64,000 bases of DNA, from assembly GCF_036324505.1 (NCBI RefSeq), contig NC_086350.1:16427532-16491531 (forward strand), given 5' to 3'. Numbering within the stretch: position 1 is the stretch's first letter; each line of letters begins with the position of its first letter. The DNA comes from Eleginops maclovinus. Lineage: Eukaryota; Chordata; Actinopteri; Perciformes; Eleginopidae. The translations under genes were made by a program, and so were the position numbers. The notes beneath the pieces are model-generated. The model saw only the letters and a list, made by a program, of their open reading frames with translations, ran no database searches and had not been told where the DNA came from. Of the stretch, positions 11,169-21,360 are shown one piece after another.

Positions 11169-11640
11169 TTAAAGTTCACGTATAGGACTGTATTTCAACA
11201 CTATATTATAGATCTCAGATAAATATAAAACATGTCCCTGAAGTTATTTGCTCAAAATACCAAACAGATCATGAATTATGCCATAATCCCCTCTGTTTCA
11301 GCTCTTTTTGATTCAGTGCAGATTCTGTGTCTGTAACTTTAAAAGCAAATGAGCTGCTGCCGGCCATGCCCCTGTGCAGAAGTGTTTCTGGCTCTCTGCC
11401 CCCCACTCGAGCAGCTCAATGGTAATGGTGAACACTGCGGAGGAGAAGCGTTTCACAATGCAGAAACTCAGCGGTGCCAGATGGTTGCAGCCTAAAAAAA
11501 TAGTGTCTGGTCTTCTTAGACATCCTAGTAAAACTGGTGGCCAAAAGTAGACACACACAGAGAGGTGCTGCGGGAGGGGATTCAGGTAAGAGGGTGGGCG
11601 GTGGCTTACCGTGGTTGCTTTGTTGCTAATGCCACACAAC
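11169..11640 (+). mobile_element. Short non-autonomous DNA element (copy A), right end uncertain
   Basis: The left part matches the reverse complement of 28960-29189. Both have a TTAAAG start and a CTGTATTT word. They share a 23-base block at 11248-11270 versus 29089-29111 with one mismatch, then a GATTCTGTGxCTGT block (11320 versus 29020) and an AGCTG..CCCCT..TGCAG block. The GC-richer body to about 11640 fits the interior of such elements but lacks a partner in this window, so the right border is a guess. A 108-codon minus-strand frame over the body (11313-11639) looks like chance. Confidence 0.55.
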
Positions 11641-11798
11641 CCATAAATGACATCAAAGATGAATTTTACGTCATGTATGTAACCTGAAACCTAACTCAGC
11701 CATTTCTTGAGCTGCTTTCAAATACTTGGATCATGAGAGGAAGAGACAGAACTTCTTTTGCTGAAACCTTCTGAGTCTCTTAACACACAGGGGAGACA

Positions 11799-11813
11799 TA
11801 CACTGCCCGGCCA
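11799..11813 (+). repeat. Left tip inverted repeat of Tc1 relic
   Basis: TACACTGCCCGGCCA, with TA as the expected duplicated target dinucleotide at 11799-11800. It pairs with 12283-12297. Confidence 0.8.
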
Positions 11814-12282
11814 GTGCTATGATCTGGGGTTGCTGCAGTTGGTCCGGTCTAGGTTCAGCAACGTGCCCAAAGAATGAGGTCAGCTGACTACCTGAATATA
11901 CTGAATGACCAGGTTATTCCATCAATGGATTTTCCATCCCTGATGGCACGGGCATGTTCCAAGATGACAATGCCAGGATCCATCGGGCTCAAATTGTGAA
12001 AGAGAGGTTCAGGGAGCATGAGACATCATTTTCACACATGGATTGGCCACCACAGAGTCCAGACCTGAACCTGATTAGAATCTTTGAGATGTGCTGGAGA
12101 AGGCTCTGTGCAGTGGTCCGAATCTCCCGTCATCAATACAAGATCTTGGTGAAAAATGAATGCAAGACAGAAATAAATGTTGTGACATTGCAGAAGCTTG
12201 TGGAAACGATGCCACAGCGAATGTGTGCCGTAATCAGAGATAAAGGCGGTCCAATGAATATTAGAGTGTGTGACCTTTGTTT
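11814..12282 (+). pseudogene. Tc1-like transposase relic (DDE catalytic part)
   Basis: This encoded the catalytic half of a DD34E transposase that cuts and pastes the element at TA sites. The nucleotide sequence retains SAMIWGCCSWSGLGSAT, then after frame changes [25 protein letters not shown] with the second catalytic Asp, and [13 protein letters not shown]. The next motif should be P-I-E-N-L-W, carrying the catalytic Glu. Here one base is missing, so the frame gives LIRIFEM and the Glu codon is lost. In the alternative frame the following Trp is a TGA. Earlier frameshifts lie near 11865 and 11930. The 142-codon plus-strand frame from 11954 runs through this damage and into the next element, and is not a gene. 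Confidence 0.85.
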
Positions 12283-12297
12283 TGGCCAGGCAGTGTA
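12283..12297 (-). repeat. Right tip inverted repeat of Tc1 relic
   Basis: Reads TACACTGCCTGGCCA on the minus strand. The final TA at 12296-12297 is immediately followed by the TA that borders the next element. Confidence 0.8.
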
Positions 12298-12530
12298 TAT
12301 GCAGCTCCGGAAAAAAATAAGAGACCACTCCAGCATTATCATTTTCTCCTGTTTCATTATTTACAGACATGTCTTGAGTTAAATGATTTCTTTTTTTATT
12401 GTATTCTATAAACTACTGACATTTTTTCTCTGCGTTGGAATTCAACAGACACTCGAATGGCTGCCATACATGTAGAGATAAAGATTTAAGAAACATGGAG
12501 TTGTCTCAATACTTTTTCTGGAGCTGTATA
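12298..12530 (+). mobile_element. Small TA-flanked MITE inserted at the Tc1 tip
   Basis: About 230 bp with imperfect terminal inverted repeats. The left end reads TGCAGCTCCGGAAAAAAAT followed by AAGAGACCA, and the right end reversed reads TACAGCTCCAGAAAAAGTAT followed by TGAGACAAC. TA dinucleotides flank both ends (12298-12299 and 12529-12530). The ends match a Tc1/mariner-type family I recall from fish, with an internal ACTACTGACA word. It has no coding capacity. Its position at the TA of the Tc1 right tip suggests it landed in the target duplication of the older element. Confidence 0.75.
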
Positions 12531-14279
12531 TGTATTCAATACATTAAAAAGCACATTTTGTTACGATATGTACAGCTTACTAATTGTTAACAAAGTAACA
12601 AGGGTAAATAAAACAATTTACTTAATGTGTTAAGGAAAGCCAACTAAAAACAACTTGTTAGCAACTATTGCATAACTAAGGCTAAAGAAAAAAACTGAAG
12701 AAAAAAAAGTCAGAAAGCTTTGGGTCTGAGCATGTGCTGTAGACAGCACACAACTGAATGTACTCAGGTAGAATTGGTGCTGAATCAAAAATGTGTCACC
12801 AGTGTCTGCTGGGGTGCTGACTGTCATCAGTGAAGATTAGCATCACTCTCTTAATCGTTTCCAACTCGACCCAGATTGTACTGCCATCATTGTTGAAAGA
12901 GGTATTGTACTGGATGATTTCCAGAATCTACCTCAAGCACTTTGTGTCTTGTTTGGGCTGTTGTATGCTTTACACTTCAACTACCCTAAAGCTATTTAAA
13001 ACACTTCCAGCTTGATTCAGAGTGATACGTGGCTTGGGAAAAAACAAACTCTAATCAAAACAGAAAACTCTTGTCCTCGATGAGCTACATCAGTTTGCAT
13101 TTCCTGAGTACTTTGATTAGTTATGCGTAACTGTCAATGGTATTCTTTTAGGAGAATGGATTAATAATGGATGTTTAAAGCACTTAAATTACTACAGTAA
13201 CACTTAGTTTGTCTTTGTATTTCTTAGTGTTACTAGTAAGTGAAGAGTAACTTTGAAGGAACTTATCAAGTTCTCTATTCAATTTTTATTGTACCATAAC
13301 TCAAGTCTGAGTGTATAACACTAAATATAAATCGATAACCACAAAATACAATACCTTGTTTACTAACTTTTTCAAAGTAGCAATATATCATTTGAATTTA
13401 CAGTGTATAAGGGGTTAAGAGATTACATAATTTTCCAATACTGAATCTGGACCTGCAGAAAGACATATGTAAATTACAGGGTGCAGATGCCTTCTACTTC
13501 CATAGAGCAAGAAAGAGAAAAGAGGAAAAAAGAGAATAATCAAATCCTTAAGAGGTAATTTACTTGGGTAATGACCTTTCTCTGCTGCTGATGATTAAGA
13601 ATGAGGCATGGTGATGAACCCTGATAGGGGAAATGTGAGCCTGATTCTATGACTATGCATAGAAGGGAGCCACCTCAACCTCATCACCAGGGTTTGAGAA
13701 CAGAGTACTCTTGCCAGATATCTCTTTCACATTCCCTGCAGCACTAATTTATGGTCCTTTCTCCAGCCAGGCCTAGCATTCAGATGCAAAGATCACTCCC
13801 TCTGCTCTATTCCTGAGACCCTCTCTAACACTGGCTTCAGCCCTCTAATAAATCTACTATTGGGCAGAACACTGTATAATGGCTTCAATTGGTGCTTTGG
13901 TTCTATGAGGTGTTGCATATCAAAGTGTTAGCTGCTGATATAGACCGACAGCTGACATCAAGGAAGTGGATCTTTGCAAATTGAAGGCCTGCACAATGTC
14001 ATCTTCTCACTAAATGAAGATGAGGACAATCATTTCCTTTATCTGCCTGTTAAAAATGGTGAATTTGTATGGCAAGTTATGTTAATACACAGTGAACATT
14101 ATAATTATAGTCCTAATTGAATTTAAAGATTAAAGGCAGTTAAAGGATCTAATCAAGTCTAAACTGATTCATTCGGGGGGTATTTTTAAATTGCATGTAT
14201 GTTATAATGGAACATACAATAAAATGAGTTTGTAAGAGGGGGATGTGCAACATTTTCCTCTGTTCAGTGTTAATGGCAT
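12531..14279. other. No gene seen
   Basis: AT-rich to mixed non-coding sequence without recognisable repeats. 13570-13870 is a little GC-richer and less repetitive, but gives no long frame. Confidence 0.5.
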
Positions 14280-14850
14280 TCACTGCTCTCGAGGGAGACT
14301 GGCAGGCTTCACATTCCGACCTGATTTGATTTTGTCAAATGTGTTCCCTCGCCCCGCCGAGGCTGGGCCAAGCTGCTCATCTCTCCGCTGCTCCTGTTTA
14401 TCAGGAGTCAGATAAGAAGATAAGAGAAGAAGATTGTAGGAGACCAGCGTGAGAATAAGGGGAGGTGTGGACCGTATGTAGTCTAACACAGTAGCCTGTC
14501 TGAGAGAGATGGTTTTATCATCCCTGGCATCTCAGCGTGTGACTTCAAATCTGGTGTAACTTTCTTAGCCTCTCCCTGCCCACTCATTCTCTATCACTTT
14601 GTTTTCTCTGTCTCTTTACTCAGTTGGTGCCTGTTCTGCCAAATCCCTGGGCAGTTTGGCTGGAATATCAATGAATCAGTCTCTATTAAGCCCTTATATA
14701 TATGGAGCTGTAAGTGAAGCGAAACCACAGTGCTTGATGGGCCTGATGTGGGTGAGCAGCAATGCCTCTGGTAAGGCACTAGCCTCTCTGGTGGAGATCA
14801 GCATGAGCTACTCTGGAGAGTTGGAGCTCAGAATTCATTTATTATGACGC
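14280..14850. other. GC-richer non-coding block; possible regulatory DNA
   Basis: This block is GC-richer than its surroundings and has several 60-80-codon frames on both strands but no protein I recognise. Two AGATAAG words (GATA-factor type, WGATAR) stand eight bases apart at 14410-14416 and 14418-14424. That pairing is visible. Any regulatory role is inference. Confidence 0.3.
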
Positions 14851-17034
14851 AATAATTAAGAGGAACAAATTCTCTGTATGGTTCAGAGTTTTATTCACAG
14901 TGAGGGATAGCCGAAGGAAAGTGGATGTTATTAAGAGAAAATGAAGGTTGTCTCTAGGTGGGGACAAGGATATAAAATTAGAGAAGGAAAGAAAGAAAGA
15001 CAGAGGATAAAGGAGGCAGGCAGGAATCACTGAAGTCCACTTGTGCTTTACCACACAGCCTGTGGGACTGGAACACCTCTATGCAGCATCACATCCCATT
15101 TCACACTGAATTCTTCTCACCAAGTCATTTAAACCTCCTGAGGCCGCCTTGTATGAGGCAAAATGCACAGTTTAACGTGAATACACTCAAGATTTCTTAT
15201 ATCCAGAATGATGGAGTAAATTGCATTACTGGTTTTAACAAAACTGTTTTAATATTAGGTTAAAGTTGGTATACCATGATAACCAATAACCTGTCTTTAA
15301 GACAGCAGCACTGCAAAGAGCAGATATTAAGTAAATGGCACCAGAAAAGGATTAAGAAATGATGGCTAAAATTACAAAAACTTTTAATTTTGTTAATATA
15401 CTGTTCCTTAATATATAACATTGTTTTACTTAGAATATTCTAACTTACTTTTCCCATAACATTATGCCTTTGGTTTTTGAAATGACAATGTGCCAGTGGG
15501 AGGAACATGCACTTCCAGGGCACCAATCTGAAGTCTGAGCATGAAAAGCACAACAGATGTCCGCCACAAACACAGCCTGCCTTGCTTTTCTAAAGTAAAC
15601 AGTTTTAAAACAATTATAGGCTTACATTATACTGTATGATCAATATCTTTTTCTGCTGGTTGCACAAAAGGGAAAGCGTTGAAGGGCTGTCAGCTGTAGT
15701 ATTATTAGAAATAGTTAAACCACATTTAAGGAACATTTTTATGGATCTGCATAAGACATAGTGTACGGTATAGGGATTCAAGGCTACTCGTATGGCCTCT
15801 AAATCTCTTGGCACGATGAGGGTGCGTGGTTGGAGGATCACAGATTTATCGATTGGCTGCTGTAGAGATGCACCTTCCCATATCCATATAAACTGTAATA
15901 TCATTGAGAGCCATTAATCATCCTGACGGAAAGAAATTGCAGCCAGGCACCCTTTACTTGCAGCTGAGAAAAACAAAAAAATTGAAGGGGGGAGGGACTT
16001 TCATATGCTAACATCCAAATGTGCAGTAAGGGCAGCGTCCACAAAATGTGATTTCACTAACCTTGAATCTGAAGTGGATTTATCAGCTCTGTTTCATTTC
16101 AGAGTTCAGATCTTCCCCATCTCTCATCAACTGATTTGTTAATGAGATCAAATACATTTATTAATTTACGTCATCATTTTTTGCATAGAATACTCTCATG
16201 TTTACACAGGGAAAACATCCTACAAACATTACTTTGCAACTCCATTACAACAATTATTTAAACTTTTGAGCACATTTAATCATAAGATTGTGCGGTATAA
16301 AGTCTTTGCGTGGTGTCAGTTTTGCTAATCTGAAAACACTTATTTCCCCCTCGCTGTAGAACACACAACTGATGATTTGTGTGTTTTTTGCCAGCAGCAC
16401 ACTGTGCTCTAGATTTGTGTTGCTTGCATGTCATAGAAATCCACATTGATTGCTGTTTAACATTATATTGGATTTTTTCACTTGTTCAATTCTGTCTTTT
16501 GGCGTTTAACATTTGCTTTGGTCTCATGAAAGAGTCCCTTTCTTGTTTATAGTGCTGCGTTGTAATTTCACAGGGAGATATGGATCAGAAATCTCTATTG
16601 TAGGCATGTGAGAGCATCCGCTGTATACAGTTTGTGATTATTGAAAGCCCCATTTTTCAATCCTGTATTTCAGCTCTGGTCTTTAACTGAGCTCTTGAGA
16701 TATTGTCCAGTATGTGTGAATGTTATGCAGGGCAAACACAGAGATTGAGCTATATATGTGAGAAAATTGTGTGAAATCAACATATCTCCAAACACGACTC
16801 CCCCTCAAGCCTTTCTGTGATCAATTATTTATGTACTGAAGAGAGCCAAGAAACTATATTTAAAGATCAACTACTTTGCATTTTCAGTTTTTTTTTTTCA
16901 CCTTTAAAGGAAATATGTGTATTGAGTATTTATGTTGATGCTTGTGGTGAATGCCAAGCGGGCAAAGCAACATGGTTCAGGAATGGGAAGGGGGAGATCA
17001 AAAGTAAAAGGAGAAAAGCCTCAGAGAGTTGTTG
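14851..17034. other. No gene seen
   Basis: Non-coding AT-rich sequence. There is a short purine stretch at about 14985-15008. The 107-codon frame at 16817-17140 has no recognisable domain. Confidence 0.5.
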
Positions 17035-17064
17035 GGATGTGAGGTTAATGTGGTGCCATGCTGA
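17035..17064 (+). repeat. 30-bp exact inverted-pair element, copy 1
   Basis: The 30 bases beginning GGATGTGAGGTTAATGTGGT are found again, exactly, as the reverse complement at 20660-20689. The match ends sharply at both sides. Weak purine-rich similarity continues upstream. Core words are GGTTAATG and GTGCCATGCTGA. Confidence 0.8.
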
Positions 17065-17809
17065 CAGAGCATGTTGGGGTTTGTGCACTCCCAAACTCAT
17101 CTTCTGCCTTCTGTCATTCAGTCCTGCTGTTGGACCATAATAATCTAAAGGGATCCTGGCGTGGCACTGGAAGCCAATCAAGGATCTTTGTAACTCGATT
17201 ACAGCGACCTTGCAACCAATAGTAATAAATTAAAGAAAGTGCAGATGCAGCATTTCACCAGGTGTACACAGTATACCAAACAGATAACATCCTGCAGCAG
17301 AAGATATAGAGTCTTTTAGTTTAAGTTTGGGCTTTGTGTTTACATTTTTATTTAAGGTCAACTGCTTTGACGACATCAATCGTTTGATGGATAGGTGGAC
17401 TAAATGTTTAGATATATGGAATATAAATTAAAGATAATTGAAAGCATTCCGTCTGAGTGTTCTTTCCAGAGAATACAAATTATTTGTAATAACACATTAA
17501 ACCCTGCATCGACTAAAACACCTGCTCTGTGTTGTTATTTTAATCCATGGGCTCTTCCTCTTATATTTCTCCCAATTGTCTAATATTTTAAAGCTTATCA
17601 GCATATCCAGTGCCATGTTTTTTGATTAATTTGTTTGACTTGTGATTGCTCGCAAAATAAGCTTTAAAATGTCAAAAATGGCTCCCTTTGCACTAACACA
17701 GACCTGCAGTTCGTGTTTTACATGACAGCATGTAAAGTACAGGCAAACTGAACATTAGAAAAGGGAGGAATTATGTCAGTGGAGGCAAATCTGAAATCTG
17801 TGTGTATAT

Positions 17810-17811
<2 letters not shown>
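17065..17811. other. No gene seen
   Basis: Mixed non-coding sequence between the 30-bp element and the GT microsatellite. Confidence 0.5.

Positions 17812-17895
<84 letters not shown>
17812..17895 (+). repeat. (GT)n microsatellite, 84 bp
   Basis: Uninterrupted GT for 84 bases, preceded by a short imperfect TGTGTATATGG start. The 76-codon (TH)n frame on the minus strand is an artefact of it. Confidence 0.98.
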
Positions 17896-17897
<2 letters not shown>

Positions 17898-20659
17898 CAA
17901 ATTAATATTAAACAACTTACATTTATTTAAATATTTAAACTCTTCCAATTGACATTATTACTCATCATTCTTATTCATTAATTAACTCTACCTTTATTTG
18001 CAAAGCCAACCAACATGTTTTAATGGTATGCATAATGGCAGCAGTTATTTGCACCAATCTGCAACCTCATTTTTCTTTAAATGTTACTGCACTTTCAGAT
18101 GCATGCGTGTTGGTGTCTTACATTTGGATAAAAACTGAGAAATGTACATTACATAAACCCTATACCGTGGCATATTAGTACTATTAGATCTGCATTTAAT
18201 TAAGAATAATATATTTACTGCATGACATGAGTGCGTTTATAAATGTAATTAGACACATTATCCTTGATTAGGGGCAAGCTGACTCCCCACAATTCTACTG
18301 GCCCTAAAACAAAGGCACATGTGTCCACAAGGACATTCACATCCATTACAGAAAATTATGAGTCAGTAGGAGTCCAGTTTTTTGTGTGGATGCTAGCTCC
18401 TGGCTCCTTGTTTCCCCTACATAAGACCACACATTTGCATTTCTACCCCATTTGAATAATTGCATTTCCTTACTCTCACAGTGAAGTTTGCTTTCATTTG
18501 ATAGCTTTGGATTAGCCTCATTTGAAAGATAATTATTCCCTTTGGTTAGGTATCTCATTTGGGCTCTCTGCTGTGATAAGATTTGTTTTACGGCCTTTTT
18601 GTGCTGCACCTTCATCCTTAATTGTCTTCTCTTCCTCTGGCTTTACCTGGATTCTGGTACCCAACTTCCTCGGGCAGAAACAGAGACCGACTGAGAATGA
18701 CCAAAAAAGTAAGAAAAGGGTAAAGAAATCGTCTTAGGTGTGAATAATTGAAACAGCCTCCAAAGAAAAGTGTCTACTTTTGATGGTTGGGGTGTCGGCA
18801 TGCAGTGAAGTAGAGACATGATGCCAAGCAACTTTACAAGCTGTTGAGAAGTCCCTCTTCAATGAGATGGTAATAACCAGTTCTCCTAAGCCCTGTTCGC
18901 TACGTGCAGAGATAGTTTAGAGGAGAATGTCTTTGTTCCTGGGGCTTTATTAAACTACACAAGGCTCTGTCACCATGATGTGCCTGTGATTAAAGGATGT
19001 GCAACATCAGCACCTCAAATTCTGACAGTTTTCTTACAGCTGAATATTTGTTTGTGCATCAGTACAATACCTGCTGTGTACAGTATATTCACAATGCTCT
19101 GTGAAATAACAGTCCTGAGTAATGGATCGAAAACCATTTGTTAAATATGTAGTACTTTCATGGTGTTGGAAGCGACAATTTACAAAAACGTCCACATAGT
19201 CAAGTTAACAGGTGATGTATGACCATTTTTATCTTATTAAAGGAGCCACAGATAGAACTTCAAGCTTTTGTGCAAGCAAGGGAATAAGCAGTACTACTTC
19301 TGGGATACGTACATTATTTTAAAGATTACACTTATATATGAAGATCATCAAAGGGAGAAAGGAACAATTTCAGAAGCATAAGAATGCATACAAAATATTG
19401 TTGCCAACATTGAAAAGGAAATTCAGTTGCAATGAAAACAAGCAGAGGTAACCAGTAAATGGCCAATTTATGATTATTTGCAAACATTTACAGTTTTAAA
19501 AAACAGTTTAACACTATCTGACAGCGACATTGATCACAAACAACCAGGCAACAATTGCAAAGAAAGTTGGTGAGTGAAGTCAAGATAGTACAATTAAAGT
19601 GAGATTTACTAACCAAACATCATTTTGAAACTGGCTTGATGGATAAAGCTGTAAGCTGTGTGTTCTGAGAAGCTTTGTTCCATCTCTTTTGGGATATAGG
19701 CGATTGCTGCAAATTCTGTGCCAGATTGGAACCTTTGTGTCAAACACTGTGATGTTTCTCTATTGCTTGACGTGATCATGATCAAAATTGCTCAGTGGAA
19801 ACACAAATTCCCAATTCACATCTGTGCCAACCAACACCTCATTCAGGGGCATCGTTTTGGCTCTCCCCAAGGTTTCTTCCTTTTTTTCCCTGTTAATTGT
19901 GAGGTTTCTTTGGGGAGCTTTTCCTCGTGAACTGCAATGGTCTAAGGAAAGAGGGTGTGCTATGATGCAAACACTGTTAAAGCCCCTGAGACAAATGTTT
20001 AATTCGTAATATTAGGCTATTTACATACAATTTGATTTGATTTGTAACAGTAGCGGAATAATAATGGTGTATGTTTGGTGTTTAGAAAAGTTTTGAGGGA
20101 ACACATCCTGCAAGATTCTCTGTAGGGACGTCGTGAGGCCTCCCAGATGCAGCTTTGGTTGTTGTCTACCAAAACACACTCAGCATTCATTGTCAACAAC
20201 AGCTGAAATGTTGTGTTCTGAAACAACTATTGCTATATTAACCTAGAATGACAGTCTACAAAGATAAACTCTAGGCGAGCAGGGGATACATTTACAATAA
20301 CCAGTTGACAACCAAAAAGAAAATAGAAAGTCATTTTTAGGCATGTCTCAGCAATGCTTAATACAGTCATAACAAAGCTCAGTCTGTATACAGTAGAAGT
20401 CACTATTTTCAACATTGGGCCCAATGGGTAAAAAACATTGATTCATCTACCCATAAGACATATTATGTATACTTCCCAAACCTTACTTTCTTTGTTCAGA
20501 CTACTCTAAAAGGCCCACTTAGTGATATGTGTATTGGCATTTTTGTCCCACCAGGTAGCCATATCAATGTGTGTGTGACTTGAAACTGAGGTCAATTGAA
20601 GCTCAGGAGCTCAGGAATTCAGGAGTTCAGAGTCAGCTGAAAGGGAGAAACAAGTTCTC
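17896..20659. other. No gene seen
   Basis: Non-coding sequence. 18790-19030 is a low-repeat stretch that could be conserved, but this cannot be told from one sequence. An imperfect short tandem of a CTCAGGA word lies at about 20600-20633. Confidence 0.5.
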
Positions 20660-20689
20660 TCAGCATGGCACCACATTAACCTCACATCC
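20660..20689 (-). repeat. 30-bp exact inverted-pair element, copy 2
   Basis: Exact reverse complement of 17035-17064, 3.6 kb away. The flanking bases differ on both sides, so the identity is limited to 30 bp, with looser similarity outside. Confidence 0.8.
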
Positions 20690-21299
20690 TTTAAACATTA
20701 ACATCTACCTCTAATGTTCTCCCTTCCTTTCTTCAGGACCCTTTAGGCAGTTTAGCCTTTAATCATCGACATTGCTGTACAAAATGGTTAAACCCCACGG
20801 GCAGATCAAGCTGAGCAGCGATGAAACATATTCCTCAGCAGAAAAAACATGGAGGGTGTAAAAATCTATTAAGTCCATTATTAGTACTAATTTAATTCAT
20901 TTTTAAAGATTGGTGTTGATAGATAGATAGAAGATAGAATCGGAGGATGAAACCTGAATGAAACATAAGTAAAAAATAACATTATACACAACATTTCAGT
21001 TAACGTTCCTAAGTAAAACTGACTTTAATCAAGACCCAGTAAGAAGATACAGTACATTTAAGTTAAGCTTTTTTTCATAGTCAGATAATTAGGTACCCAG
21101 AACAGAACAGGTATGCAGTGAGTCCACATACCATAAGAAAAAGCTATAATGTTTAGGCGTTGTTAAAACTGTTTCTGGTCATTCTGGAGGTTGCATTGTA
21201 CTTGAGGTGCTCTGTATTGTTTTGAGTTTCAAACTTAGATGCTACAGCGACACCGACTTTGTATTAACCTTGTGATTCTTGCTTCTGGCATGAATTTTG
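20690..21299. other. No gene seen; short GATA-type tetranucleotide run
   Basis: Mixed AT-rich sequence with a short imperfect (GATA)n run at about 20917-20937. The part from about 21180 may be the degraded interior of the element whose end is at 21300-21360. Confidence 0.45.
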
Positions 21300-21360
21300 G
21301 GATTGTATAACACACTGCAAGAAAAGGAAAACCCCAAAAAGCATAATAGGGCCTCTTTAA
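21300..21360 (-). mobile_element. Terminal fragment of a teleost MITE-like repeat
   Basis: On the minus strand it reads TTAAAGAGGCCCTATTATGC, then TTTTTGGGGTTTTCC and TTGCAGTGTGTTATA. I remember this end from a repeat that is very common in teleost genomes. No matching opposite end is visible, so it is a truncated copy. The TIR resembles those at 29189 and 48439. Confidence 0.65.

Larger units (their letters stand above)
11799..12297 (+). mobile_element. Tc1/mariner (Tc1-like) relic, internally deleted
   Basis: The outer tips are TACACTGCCCGGCCA (11799-11813) and, reversed, TACACTGCCTGGCCA (12283-12297), one mismatch in 15, each including a flanking TA. Between them lies only the 3' half of a Tc1-like transposase. 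Full Tc1 elements are about 1.2-1.6 kb and this is about 0.5 kb. The left tip joins directly to coding sequence (GTGCTATGATCTGGGG), so the inner left repeat and the N-terminal DNA-binding half are gone. A CAGTG-like string near the join suggests a microhomology-type deletion. Confidence 0.85.

Noticed and set aside
11313..11639. 108-codon minus-strand ORF
   Set aside because: It lies over the body of a non-autonomous element and has no domain I recognise.
11954..12382. 142-codon plus-strand ORF as a transposase gene
   Set aside because: It begins inside the catalytic domain, passes a frameshift at the catalytic Glu and ends in the adjacent MITE.
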